64,000 nucleotides of DNA from Bacteroides reticulotermitis JCM 10512 (GTDB lineage Bacteria > Bacteroidota > Bacteroidia > Bacteroidales > Bacteroidaceae). Of the stretch, positions 26,020 through 34,924 are shown piece after piece. Each line of letters opens with the position of its first letter. Position 1 is the stretch's first letter. The stretch covers positions 40,854 to 104,853 of the forward strand of contig NZ_BAIV01000023.1 of assembly GCF_000517545.1 (NCBI RefSeq). Direction: 5' to 3'. A program made the translations under genes and the position numbers. Under the pieces are notes generated by a model. The model had not been told where the DNA came from, made no database searches, and saw nothing but the letters and a program-made list of their open reading frames with translations.

Positions 26020-26919
26020 ATGATAGAAAGCCTTACCGATTTTTATAAAAGGATTAATAACAACAGCCCAGTTATGCCAAACGCTAACGAGGAATATGTA
26101 GATGTGTCACCTAATAAATGCCATATAGGCAAAACATCTTTCAGCTACCGTGACTTCTATAAAGTCGCTCTCGTGCTCGACATTGGCAAATTATATTATG
26201 CCGATAAGTGGATCATGGTAGACCGCCCGGCCATTCTTTTTTCCAATCCGCTGATTCCTTATGCCTGGGAAGCCATTGAAGCCGGAAAAGAGAGAGGAAT
26301 ATATTGCATCTTCAATGAGTTCTTTCTCAAAACCAGTGACCGTAACAGTTCGCTGGCCGAATCTCCCCTACTCGATATTACGAAAGAACGGATTTATTTT
26401 CTGGACGACTCCACAGTTGAGAGGGTTCAGGAGTTATTCAGAAAGATGGAAGAAGAGTTTCATTCGAGCTACGCGGGGAAGTCCGACATTCTCCGCAGCT
26501 ATCTCCACATCATTATTCACGAAGCGATGAAGTTACAAACGAAAAGCGTTTATCTTCCTCAGAAAAATGCCGGACAACGCACCGCCGAACTATTTCTAAC
26601 ACTGCTGGAAAGACAGTTTCCGGTTGAAATACCCCAACGTGCTCTTACACTTAAAACGGCAAACGATTATGCCGAGCGCTTGTCTGTACACGTTAACCAC
26701 CTGAATCGGGTCGTGAAATCGACTACCGGAAGAACAACCTCCACCTTGATTACACATCGCATTGTGCAGGAGGGCGTGCAGTTGCTTCAACACTCCAGTT
26801 ATTCAGTAGCCGAAATCGCTTACGCGTTAGGCTTTGAAGAGCCGGCATCTTTCAGTAATTTTATTAAGAAACATACAAATATATCTCCAACAGCGCATAG
26901 AACCTTACAAGCGGTTTGA
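26020..26919 (+). CDS. AraC family transcriptional regulator
   Basis: A 299-residue regulator. The C-terminal DNA-binding region has the two HTH units of the AraC family: ANDYAERLSVHVNHLNRVVKSTTGRTTSTLITHRIVQEGVQLLQHSSYSVAEIAYALGFEEPASFSNFIKKHTNISPT (about residues 214-292). The N-terminal part is a cupin-like ligand domain without an obvious ligand. The redox/uptake operon begins 86 bases downstream with its own -7 box, so this protein is the natural candidate for its regulator; the inducer is unknown. A TATATTTA sequence near 25992 may be its own -7 box. Confidence 0.9.
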   Translation: MIESLTDFYKRINNNSPVMPNANEEYVDVSPNKCHIGKTSFSYRDFYKVALVLDIGKLYYADKWIMVDRPAILFSNPLIPYAWEAIEAGKERGIYCIFNEFFLKTSDRNSSLAESPLLDITKERIYFLDDSTVERVQELFRKMEEEFHSSYAGKSDILRSYLHIIIHEAMKLQTKSVYLPQKNAGQRTAELFLTLLERQFPVEIPQRALTLKTANDYAERLSVHVNHLNRVVKSTTGRTTSTLITHRIVQEGVQLLQHSSYSVAEIAYALGFEEPASFSNFIKKHTNISPTAHRTLQAV

Positions 26920-26970
26920 TTTGAACAAGTATTGGTTTGATTGGCAATGATAAAAATAAATACATCCGCC

Positions 26971-26978
26971 TATTTTTG
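26971..26978 (+). promoter_or_regulatory. -7 box of the redox/uptake operon
   Basis: TATTTTTG fits TAnnTTTG, 27 bases before the flavodoxin ATG at 27006. No clean TTTG at -33, which would suit an activator-dependent promoter (for example the AraC protein encoded upstream). Confidence 0.55.
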
Positions 26979-27005
26979 CAACATAGTAATCAAAGAACTA
27001 TAGAC

Positions 27006-27575
27006 ATGAAAACAAAATCTTTATTATTGCTCATTATTATTATGTTATTTGCCAATGGAACCAACAGTTATGCTCAATCCGCCAAAGGAAATCAGAAAAT
27101 CCTGATAGCATACTACTCGCTACGCAATGGAAACACCCGCATCGTAGCCGAACAGATTCAAAAGAATGTAGGAGGTGATATCTTCCGAATCGAAACCGTC
27201 AACGCCTACCCCAGTGTCTACAACGACGTGACCAGTCAGGCCAAGAAAGAACTCCAATCCGGTTATCGTCCGCCGCTTAAAAGTAAGGTTAAGGATTTCG
27301 ACCAATATGACATTATCTACCTGGGATCTCCCAACTGGTGGAATACAATTGCTCCGGCTGTGATGACATTTCTGGAAGGTTATAATTTCGGGAACAAAAC
27401 GATTGTGCCTTTTATCACACACGAGGGTAGCCGCCTAGGTGCCAGCGTCACCGATATAAAGAAACTGACACCACAAGCTAACGTACTGAAAGGGCTTCCA
27501 ATTCGTGGCGGATCGGTAAACGATGCGATGTCCGATGTGCAACAATGGCTGAGAGAACTTAAAATGATAAAATAA
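27006..27575 (+). CDS. exported flavodoxin
   Basis: A 189-residue protein from ATG 27006; an in-frame ATG at 26937 lies upstream of the promoter box and is rejected. The N-terminus (MKTKSLLLLIIIMLFANGTNSYAQ) is a signal peptide, unusual for a flavodoxin. The FMN-phosphate loop reads YYSLRNGNTRIVAEQI (consensus SxTGNT), and the isoalloxazine-contact loops are YLGSPNWWNTIAP and FITHEGSRLGASV. It is expected to carry electrons in the periplasm. It is the first gene of an operon with a membrane polyferredoxin and Fe-S aldo/keto reductases, which are the likely electron partners. Confidence 0.88.
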   Translation: MKTKSLLLLIIIMLFANGTNSYAQSAKGNQKILIAYYSLRNGNTRIVAEQIQKNVGGDIFRIETVNAYPSVYNDVTSQAKKELQSGYRPPLKSKVKDFDQYDIIYLGSPNWWNTIAPAVMTFLEGYNFGNKTIVPFITHEGSRLGASVTDIKKLTPQANVLKGLPIRGGSVNDAMSDVQQWLRELKMIK

Positions 27576-27604
27576 ATTGCTTAACTTCTAATACAGTAAC
27601 GAGA

Positions 27605-29131
27605 ATGATGCTACGAAAGGTTCGGATTCTAATTGCAAGCCTGTTTTTCTTTCTATTAACCTTGTTGTTCCTCGATTTCACCGGAACACTTCATGCGTGG
27701 TTAGGCTGGATGGCCGAAGTACAACTTATACCTGCTATATTGGCAGTGAATGCAGGTGTACTGATTGTTTTAATTCTTCTAACCTTCATCTTCGGGAGGT
27801 TATATTGTTCGGTGATATGCCCTTTGGGGATCTTTCAGGATTTGATATCCAGCATATCCGGAGTCCGGAAAGGAAAGAAAAACCGCTTTCGTTACTCCCG
27901 AGCCAAATCGTGGCTGCGTTATGGAGTATTAGGACTCTTTGTAATCGCACTCTTCGCAGGCATCAGTAGCATCGTATCTCTGCTCGATCCGTATGCAGCC
28001 TACGGGCGTATCGCTTCCGGCATGTTTGCACCTCTATATAGATGGGGCAATAATCTGTTGGCCATGGCGGCCGAAAGCATCGGAAGCTACGCCTTTTACT
28101 CCACCGAAGTGTGGATGAAAAACTGGATTACCTTCGGCGTGGCAGCACTCACCTTGTTCATTATCGGATTGCTGGCCTGGCGACATGGACGCACCTATTG
28201 CAACACCATTTGTCCCGTAGGCACCACCCTCGGTTTGCTATCGAAAGTATCGATATTCAAACCCGTTTTCAACACCGATAAGTGCAACAGCTGCGGACTC
28301 TGTGCCCGCAATTGCAAGTCAGCCTGCATGGATGTAAAAAGCCACCAGGTAGATTACAGCAGATGTGTCACCTGTTTCAACTGCATAGACAAATGCAAAA
28401 CGGGAGGGATTAAATATGTTCCAACCATACCGGGAAAGATAAATAAAAGACAGACAACCGGCTCCGAAGCTAAAATATCGGATAACTCAAACGCGACGAA
28501 AGACCTCTCCCGCCGGAACCTGCTGACGCTATTGGGAACAATTGCCCTATCCGGCCTGGCCAAAGCGCAAGAAAAGCATGTAGACGGCGGATTGGCAACT
28601 ATTGAAGACAAGAAGATTCCCGACCGAAAGACATCCGTTTTACCTCCCGGCGCATCAGCCGCACAAAACATGAAGGCACATTGCACCGCCTGTCAATTGT
28701 GCGTGTCAGCCTGCCCCAACGATGTGCTACGTCCATCAAGTCGGTTGGAAACGTTCATGCAACCGGAAATGTCTTTTGAAAGAGGATATTGCCGACCGGA
28801 ATGCGTAGAGTGCTCGCAAGTCTGTCCCGCCGGCGCCATTAAACCGATAACTCCGGCCGACAAAACGGCGGTATCTATCGGGCAGGCGATATGGATTAAG
28901 GACAATTGTGTGGTAAACACGGACGAGGTACAATGTACAAACTGTGAACGCCATTGCCCCACAGGTGCTATTACATTAGTCAGCCGTGATCCTCAATACA
29001 GCGATTCGCTCCGGATACCGGTAGTCGATAAAGAACTCTGCATCGGATGCGGAGCTTGCGAGAACTTATGTCCTGCACGTCCGTTCAGTGCCATTTATGT
29101 AGAAGGTTATATCCGGCACCACGCAGTGTAA
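27605..29131 (+). CDS. membrane-anchored polyferredoxin (NapH-like membrane domain joined to a NapG/MauM-like ferredoxin domain)
   Basis: A 508-residue protein. Residues 1-210 hold five or so membrane helices with the two NapH-type CxxxCP motifs (CSVICPLG near residue 64, CNTICPVG near 200). A first ferredoxin pair follows (CNSCGLCARNC and CVTCFNCIDKC, about 225-265). At about residues 301-325 is a second hydrophobic, twin-arginine-like stretch (SRRNLLTLLGTIALSGLAKA). After it comes a second ferredoxin region with CTACQLCVSAC, CVECSQVC, CTNCERHC and CIGCGACENLC. The arrangement looks like NapH fused to NapG, a chain that passes electrons from quinol to extracytoplasmic enzymes. It lies 29 bases after the flavodoxin gene and 12 before the Tat-exported reductase. 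Confidence 0.85.
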   Translation: MMLRKVRILIASLFFFLLTLLFLDFTGTLHAWLGWMAEVQLIPAILAVNAGVLIVLILLTFIFGRLYCSVICPLGIFQDLISSISGVRKGKKNRFRYSRAKSWLRYGVLGLFVIALFAGISSIVSLLDPYAAYGRIASGMFAPLYRWGNNLLAMAAESIGSYAFYSTEVWMKNWITFGVAALTLFIIGLLAWRHGRTYCNTICPVGTTLGLLSKVSIFKPVFNTDKCNSCGLCARNCKSACMDVKSHQVDYSRCVTCFNCIDKCKTGGIKYVPTIPGKINKRQTTGSEAKISDNSNATKDLSRRNLLTLLGTIALSGLAKAQEKHVDGGLATIEDKKIPDRKTSVLPPGASAAQNMKAHCTACQLCVSACPNDVLRPSSRLETFMQPEMSFERGYCRPECVECSQVCPAGAIKPITPADKTAVSIGQAIWIKDNCVVNTDEVQCTNCERHCPTGAITLVSRDPQYSDSLRIPVVDKELCIGCGACENLCPARPFSAIYVEGYIRHHAV

Positions 29132-29143
29132 AAAAGTAAAAGT

Positions 29144-30550
29144 ATGGAAAAGAAAAACCGAAAATCAATTAACCGCCGGAGCTTTCTCAAAGCATTAGGT
29201 ACCGGATCTGTTATTACAACAGCCGCCATATACGGGTGCAAGCCGACTAATAAAGTCTCAGCAGAAGGAGGTTACGTAGGCGAAGTACCTAAAGATAAAA
29301 TGACTTATCGCATCAATCACAACACCGGCGATAAGGTTTCGCTCTTGGGATACGGATGTATGCGTTGGCCGTTGCGCCAGAAAGCCGACGGAAGTGGTGA
29401 AGAAATCGATCAAGATGCGGTCAACCAATTGGTAGACTACGCTATCGAGCATGGAGTCAACTACTTCGACACCGCTCCTCCTTATATACGGGGATGGTCG
29501 GAGAAGGCAACAGGTATAGCCCTCAAACGCCATCCACGAGAGAAGTACTTCATAGCAACCAAACTTTCTACGCAACGGGAAGATCCGAATTTACGATCAC
29601 TGCAAGGTTCCACAGCTTTGTACCATCAATCCTTTAAGGAGCTGCAGGTAGACTACATAGACTATTATTTGCTGCATGCCATCGGAATGGGTGGAATGAA
29701 AGCCACCATAGACCGATTCTACGAGAACGGTATGCTTGATTTCCTAAAGAAGGAAAAAGAAGCGGGCCGCATACGCAACTTAGGGTGGTCTTATCACGGA
29801 GACATTGAAGTGTTCAACTATCTGTTGACGCAACACGACGAGGGCAAAGTACATTGGGACTTCGCTCAGATCCAGTTGAACTACATCGACTGGCTACACG
29901 CTTCGGGGTGGAATACCAACGCTCAATATCTTTTAGGTGAACTGGAAAAGAGGAACATACCCATCGTTATAATGGAGCCTCTTCTGGGTGGCCGCTTATC
30001 GCGCCTAAGTGCCGAAGCTCTGAATCTGTTGAAAGAGATTCGTCCCGAAGAGAGTGCCGCGTCATGGGCTTTTCGGTACGCCGGAACTCCCGAAAGCGTG
30101 CTTACCGTACTCAGCGGCATGGTGTATATGGAACATTTGCAAGAGAACATTCGTACCTATTCGCCCCTTGATCCGGTCAACAAAGCCGAATACAGCGCCT
30201 TGGAAAAGGTTACGGAAATCATGCTGAATGATGACTATGTACAGTGTACCGAATGTAAATATTGCATGCCCTGCCCCTACGGAGTCGATATTCCCGAAGT
30301 GTTCTCTCACTACAACCGAATCATTAGCTCGGGGAAAAGGCTGAAAAGTTCGAAGGACGATAACTACAAAGAAGCCCGGCGTGCGTTCCTCGTTGGTTAC
30401 GACCGCAGTGTGCCGAAGCTCCGCCAGTCTAATCACTGCATCGGCTGTGGCATATGCAAACCCCATTGTCCGCAAACCATCGACATCCCGAATGAGATGC
30501 GACGGATCGATTTATATACCGAACAATTGAAACAACAGAGTAGCTTTTAA
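29144..30550 (+). CDS. Tat-exported aldo/keto reductase with C-terminal 4Fe-4S domain
   Basis: A 468-residue protein. The N-terminus carries a twin-arginine signal (NRRSFLKALGTGSVITTAAIYGC), so it is exported folded with its cofactors; the Cys after it may be lipidated, although the lipobox is imperfect. The TIM barrel shows the catalytic Asp and Tyr in NYFDTAPPYIRGWSEKATGIAL, Lys in FIATKLST and His in LGWSYHGD. The C-terminal 110 residues hold two cluster motifs, CTECKYCMPCPYGVDIP and CIGCGICKPHCPQTIDIP. It probably takes electrons from the neighbouring polyferredoxin or flavodoxin rather than from NADPH. Substrate unknown. Confidence 0.9.
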   Translation: MEKKNRKSINRRSFLKALGTGSVITTAAIYGCKPTNKVSAEGGYVGEVPKDKMTYRINHNTGDKVSLLGYGCMRWPLRQKADGSGEEIDQDAVNQLVDYAIEHGVNYFDTAPPYIRGWSEKATGIALKRHPREKYFIATKLSTQREDPNLRSLQGSTALYHQSFKELQVDYIDYYLLHAIGMGGMKATIDRFYENGMLDFLKKEKEAGRIRNLGWSYHGDIEVFNYLLTQHDEGKVHWDFAQIQLNYIDWLHASGWNTNAQYLLGELEKRNIPIVIMEPLLGGRLSRLSAEALNLLKEIRPEESAASWAFRYAGTPESVLTVLSGMVYMEHLQENIRTYSPLDPVNKAEYSALEKVTEIMLNDDYVQCTECKYCMPCPYGVDIPEVFSHYNRIISSGKRLKSSKDDNYKEARRAFLVGYDRSVPKLRQSNHCIGCGICKPHCPQTIDIPNEMRRIDLYTEQLKQQSSF

Positions 30551-30556
30551 AATCAA

Positions 30557-30981
30557 ATGAAAGAGATTATCGACATACTACACGAGGGCAATTACTCTTG
30601 TGTAATCAGAAACAACGATCAGATATACACATTCACACAACGAGGTGTAGCCGACTTGTATGACCTGATTAAAACCCAACCGGATTTATTGAAGGGCGCA
30701 TTCCTGGCCGACAAAGTAGTAGGTAAAGGGGCAGCGCCTTAATGATTTTGGGAGGTGTGACCGAGATATACACCGATATTATCAGTCTTTCCGCCTTGAT
30801 GCTACTCCGAGAAGCGGGAGTACAGGCCGACTACGGACAGGTAGTACCTTTTATCCAGAACAGAGATCAGACCGGTTGGTGTCCGGTGGAAGCTATGTGC
30901 TATAACGAAACTTCGGCGGAAGCCATATTTCCGCTCATTGAAGGATTCATTACTAAAATAAGACTCGCAAAACAATTGTAG
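30557..30981 (+). CDS. DUF1893 family protein, apparent 1-base frameshift
   Basis: Two frames that together make one 141-residue protein. The first reads MKEIIDILHEGNYSCVIRNND to DKVVGKGAA; restoring one G after 30736 (GCG-GCC instead of GCG-CC) continues as ALMILGGVTEIYTDIIS to the end, FITKIRLAKQL. This matches DUF1893, whose structural representative (Thermotoga TM1506) has a cytidine-deaminase-like fold. Conserved parts include VVGKxAA and NRDQTGWCPVEAMCYNE with Cys residues that could bind metal or act catalytically. It starts 6 bases after the Tat reductase gene, so it is part of the operon. The shift is in a GG pair, like others in this window. Confidence 0.83.
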
Positions 30982-30998
30982 AGCCCATCATACATAAA

Positions 30999-32876
30999 AT
31001 GAAGAAAATCATCTATATCATTACCTTATTTATATTTCCTCAGTTCGCCTCCGGCGAGAACCAAACAGACAGCCTATCAACAAACAAGAACCATCGGCTC
31101 GGTGAAGTCGTGATTACGGGTACTCGGAATGAAACCGACGTCCGGCATCTGCCTATGACCGTTTCCGTAGTGAACAGGGACCGCATTGAAAAAAGTTATG
31201 AACAATCGCTACTGCCTGTCCTGACCGAACAAATACCCAACTTCTTTACCACCAGCCGGGGCATACTCGGTTACGGGGTTTCAGGGGGAGCGGCAGGTGG
31301 CATGACTTTGCGGGGAATCGGTGGCAGCCCCACTGCCGGACTGCTCGTCCTGATAGACGGACATCCGCAATACATGGGATTGATGGGGCATCCGATTGCC
31401 GACGCATACCAAACCATGCTTGCCGAAAAGGTGGAAGTATTGCGAGGCCCGGCTTCTGTTCTTTACGGCTCGAATGCGATGGGTGGTGTGATCAACATTG
31501 TCACCCGCAAACAGTCGGAAGATGCTATCAAGAATCATCTCCGTGTGGGCTACGGCTCGTACAACACGCTTACCACCGAAGCATCAAACAGCATCCGAAA
31601 GGGAAAGTTTACAAGCTTCGTCACCGCATCTTACAACCGTACGGACGGACACCGAAAGGATCTTAACTTCGAACAATACGGTGGATATGCCAAAGTGGGA
31701 TATGATTTCAGCAACAGTTGGCATCTCTTCACCGATGTCAACGTGACGCACTTCAATGCATCCAACCCCGGAGCAATCAGTGCACCGATCCTCGACAACG
31801 ATTCCCGCATTACGCGGGGAATGACTTCCGTCTCACTAGAGAATACGTATGCTCAAACATCCGGTGCTTTGAAGTTTTTCTATAACTGGGGACGCCACAA
31901 AATAAACGATGGGTATAAAGAGGCCGAGCAACCGTTGGAACACCGGTTCAACTCCAAAGATCAGATGTTGGGCATTAGTTGGTATCAGAGCGCAAGCCTG
32001 TTTGAAGGAAACCGACTCACGGTTGGCCTAGATTACCAACGGTTTGGCGGAGAAGCATGGAATCGCTTTGTGACTGACGGACATGAAGTTGAATTGTCCG
32101 ACAAAACAGAAGATGAGATAGCAGCCTATGCCGACTTACGCCAAACGTTCGGACGTTTTACGTTTGATGCAGGCGTCCGGTTCGATCATCATTCCATAAC
32201 CGGAACCGAATGGATTCCCCAAGTCGGCCTGTCGACCGAATTATCTCGCAGCGCAAGCTTGAAAGCAATGGTTAGCAAAGGCTTTCGCAACCCTACGATT
32301 CGGGAATTATATATGTTCAATCCGGCTAATCCCAATTTATTGCCCGAACGTTTGTGGAATTACGAACTGTCTTTCTCGCAAAGCGCATTGAACAACGCTC
32401 TCTTTTACGAAGTAAACCTCTTTTATATCAAGGGGGACAACATGATACAAACCATACGCGTGGAAGGCCGGCCGTTGAACATGAATACCGGAGAAATAGA
32501 AAACTGGGGTGTAGAGCTGCAAACGGCCTATCGGATTAACCGCAACTGGCGAGTTTCCGCTAACTACAGTTGGCTTCGGATGGTGCATCCGGTGGTTGCC
32601 GCTCCCGAACATAAACTCTATGCCGGAGCTGATTTCAGCAAAGGGCGATGGGACATTTCAACCGGAATGCAGTACATCAACGGACTGTATACCGGAAGCA
32701 ATCTCGCTCAGAAAGAGAGTTTCGTGCTATGGAATGTACGAGGAAGCTATCAACTTCACAAAGCGGTAAGGTTGTTTGCCAAAGGAGAGAATCTGCTGGC
32801 GCAACGTTACGAGATAAATGCCGGTTACCCGATGCCTAAAGCCACCGTAACCGGAGGTATTAACTTGACATTTTAA
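30999..32876 (+). CDS. TonB-dependent outer-membrane receptor
   Basis: A 625-residue receptor: signal peptide (KKIIYIITLFIFPQFASG), TonB box region GEVVITGTRN (about residues 35-44), plug domain with MTLRGIGGSPTAGLLVLIDGHPQ and VEVLRGPASVLYGSNAMGGVINIVTRK (about 101-170), then a 22-strand-type barrel ending GGINLTF. The size (no N-terminal extension) is that of siderophore, heme or cobalamin receptors rather than SusC glycan receptors. It sits inside the redox operon between DUF1893 and an ECF S-component-like protein, so outer- and inner-membrane uptake genes are adjacent. The ligand cannot be named from sequence. Confidence 0.93.
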   Translation: MKKIIYIITLFIFPQFASGENQTDSLSTNKNHRLGEVVITGTRNETDVRHLPMTVSVVNRDRIEKSYEQSLLPVLTEQIPNFFTTSRGILGYGVSGGAAGGMTLRGIGGSPTAGLLVLIDGHPQYMGLMGHPIADAYQTMLAEKVEVLRGPASVLYGSNAMGGVINIVTRKQSEDAIKNHLRVGYGSYNTLTTEASNSIRKGKFTSFVTASYNRTDGHRKDLNFEQYGGYAKVGYDFSNSWHLFTDVNVTHFNASNPGAISAPILDNDSRITRGMTSVSLENTYAQTSGALKFFYNWGRHKINDGYKEAEQPLEHRFNSKDQMLGISWYQSASLFEGNRLTVGLDYQRFGGEAWNRFVTDGHEVELSDKTEDEIAAYADLRQTFGRFTFDAGVRFDHHSITGTEWIPQVGLSTELSRSASLKAMVSKGFRNPTIRELYMFNPANPNLLPERLWNYELSFSQSALNNALFYEVNLFYIKGDNMIQTIRVEGRPLNMNTGEIENWGVELQTAYRINRNWRVSANYSWLRMVHPVVAAPEHKLYAGADFSKGRWDISTGMQYINGLYTGSNLAQKESFVLWNVRGSYQLHKAVRLFAKGENLLAQRYEINAGYPMPKATVTGGINLTF

Positions 32877-32894
32877 TAAACAAACAATATTGAT

Positions 32895-33407
32895 ATGGAA
32901 ACAACTACTCTAAAACTGTACTCGTTGAGCTACAGAAGTGCTAAAACTTATTTGGCGGCGTCACTTTTCATTGTGGGCAATGTGCTGCTGCCTCAGCTTT
33001 GCCACCTGATCCCTAACGGTGGAATGACTTTGCTGCCCATTTATTTCTTCACGCTCGTCGGGAGTTATAAATACGGTTGGAAAGCCGGGTTATTGATTGC
33101 AATCTTCTCTCCGTTGGTGAACTCTGCCCTATTTGGTATGCCGATGCCGGCAGTGCTACCTGCGATCTTACTTAAATCCGTCCTGTTAGCAGGTATTGCC
33201 GGAATAGCAGCTAAAAGATTTCAACGTATCTCGCTCCCCATTCTGGCGTTGGTAGTCTTGTCTTACCAACTGATCGGTACGTTGGGCGAATGGTTTTTAT
33301 CGGGAAGTTTCTTCCTGGCTATACAAGACTTCCGCATAGGCATACCGGGTATGCTACTGCAAATTATCGGAGGTTTCTTAATCATTAAACACATACTTAA
33401 AGAATAG
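32895..33407 (+). CDS. ECF-transporter S-component-like membrane protein
   Basis: A 170-residue protein with five to six hydrophobic helices. The segment LIPNGGMTLLPIYFFTLVGSYKYGWKAGLLIAIFSPLVNSALFGMP (about residues 37-82) has the shape of vitamin-binding S components of energy-coupling-factor transporters (gate loop followed by a long helix), and the C-terminus ends in a Gly-rich helix. No EcfA or EcfT genes are adjacent, as expected for S components that share a common energising module. It lies 18 bases after the TonB receptor and 5 before the last reductase gene. The ligand is presumably the same as that of the TonB receptor. Confidence 0.65.
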   Translation: METTTLKLYSLSYRSAKTYLAASLFIVGNVLLPQLCHLIPNGGMTLLPIYFFTLVGSYKYGWKAGLLIAIFSPLVNSALFGMPMPAVLPAILLKSVLLAGIAGIAAKRFQRISLPILALVVLSYQLIGTLGEWFLSGSFFLAIQDFRIGIPGMLLQIIGGFLIIKHILKE

Positions 33408-33412
33408 AACAG

Positions 33413-34554
33413 ATGGAATATCGTAACATAGGAAAAACAGGAATGGCTGCCAGTGTAATCGGACTGGGAGCGGAACATTTGGACGGCAAGCCGTATGCCG
33501 TAGTGGAAGAAACAATTCACGCGGCGTTGGAACACGACATCAACATCATCGATATCTTCATGCCGGGCGACGAAATACGGAGTAATATCGGAAAAGCACT
33601 GGGTAGCCGCCGGAAAGATATGATTATACAAGGACATATCGGTTCGGTGGATTTGAGCCAGCAGTACGACATCAGTCGGGACTTGGATACTTGCAAAAGA
33701 TATTTTGAGAAACTGCTAACGAACTTGCAAACCGACTACATTGATGTAGGTATGCTCTTTTTCATGGATACGCACGAGGCGTTTCAGCAAATACAAGATA
33801 ACGGAATTATAGATTATGTGTTAGAACTGAAGAAGCAAGGCGTTGTCCGTTCCATCGGCACCAGTTCGCACAATCCGGAAGTAGCCCGCAAAGTATTAGA
33901 AAGCGGTATCGTCGACTTAATGATGTTCAGCATCAATCCGGCTTTCGACATGACTCCTGCCGAGACCGATGTATTGGGAACAATCGGCAATCTGGCCGAG
34001 CAGCAATATGTAACCATCGATCCCGTGCGTGCGGAACTTTATAAGTATTGCGAACAGCAGGAAATCGCCATAACAGTCATGAAGACGCTGGGTGGCGGAC
34101 GACTTTTGTCTTCCGAACACTCTCCTTTCAAGAAGCGATGTCGGTGACACAATGCATTCATTACGCGTTGACTCGTCCGGGAGTGGTAAGCACCCTCGTC
34201 GGATGTCAGTCGGCCAAACAGGTGGAAGAAGCGGTGAGCTACCTCAAAGCTACGGAAGAAGAACGAGACTATATGCATATAATCGATGGCTATCAGGGCG
34301 AACTCAGCGGAAAATGTGTTTATTGCAATCACTGTCAGCCGTGTCCCAGTGATATTGATATTGCCATGGTTAATAAGTATCTGGATATCGCAATGCTGGA
34401 CACGAACAAGATCCCGCCAAGCATTAAACAACATTATCAGTCGCTATCGGCTAGCGGAGCGGATTGCATCGCTTGCGGAAGCTGTGAAGATCGGTGTCCG
34501 TTCTCCGTTCCCATCATTGAGAATATGGAACGTGCGGCTACATTGCTCGGATAA
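33413..34554 (+). CDS. cytosolic aldo/keto-reductase-like protein with 4Fe-4S domain, apparent frameshift
   Basis: Two frames give one protein of about 380 residues. The first reads MEYRNIGKTGMAASVIGLGAE to LLSSEHSPF; restoring one C after 34129 (TTC-CAA instead of TT-CAA) continues as QEAMSVTQCIHYAL to the end. No export signal is present. Compared with active family members the usual DTAxxYG is NIIDIFMPGDE, so Asp is kept but the catalytic Tyr is missing, and the usual TK is replaced by QGHIG, so Lys is missing; His in SSHNP is present. The C-terminus has CVYCNHCQPCP and CIACGSCEDRC, two 4Fe-4S motifs. It is the last gene of the redox/uptake operon. Confidence 0.82.
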
Positions 34555-34669
34555 AAGAAGAAGCAGGCTGATAGAATCTCTTGGTTGGTGATGCAGATAG
34601 AGCAATGCCTCTAAGAAAGCATTCTCCTCTCTCAAGAAATGAAGCAACATATAACGAGAAGTGTACCTA

Positions 34670-34775
34670 AAATTGATGAGAGATCCCACAAAAATGATGA
34701 GAGATAAGTCAAAAAAGGGGCAAAAACGCGAGAAAATGATGAGAGATACCGCTTTTCAAAAGTATCTCTCATCAT
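34670..34775. repeat. degenerate ~21-bp repeat (atgatgagagat) ending in a hairpin
   Basis: The word atgatgagagat (or ttgatgagagat) occurs near 34674, 34694 and 34736 within A-rich units of about 20-22 bp. The last copy forms a perfect 14-bp hairpin: atgatgagagatac (34736-34749) with gtatctctcatcat (34762-34775). A further partial copy (catgagagatc) lies near 34820. Confidence 0.65.
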
Positions 34776-34924
34776 GTATATTACTGATTATATGATAATT
34801 AAAGAAAAATCATGAGACCATGAGAGATCAAATATTTTTTCTACTTGTAGAGGGGATGGATGCAAGTACCAAACGAAAGCGTTAGGTGAGAGAGAATCAG
34901 GCTCTCTTTCAATCGACTTCTCAA

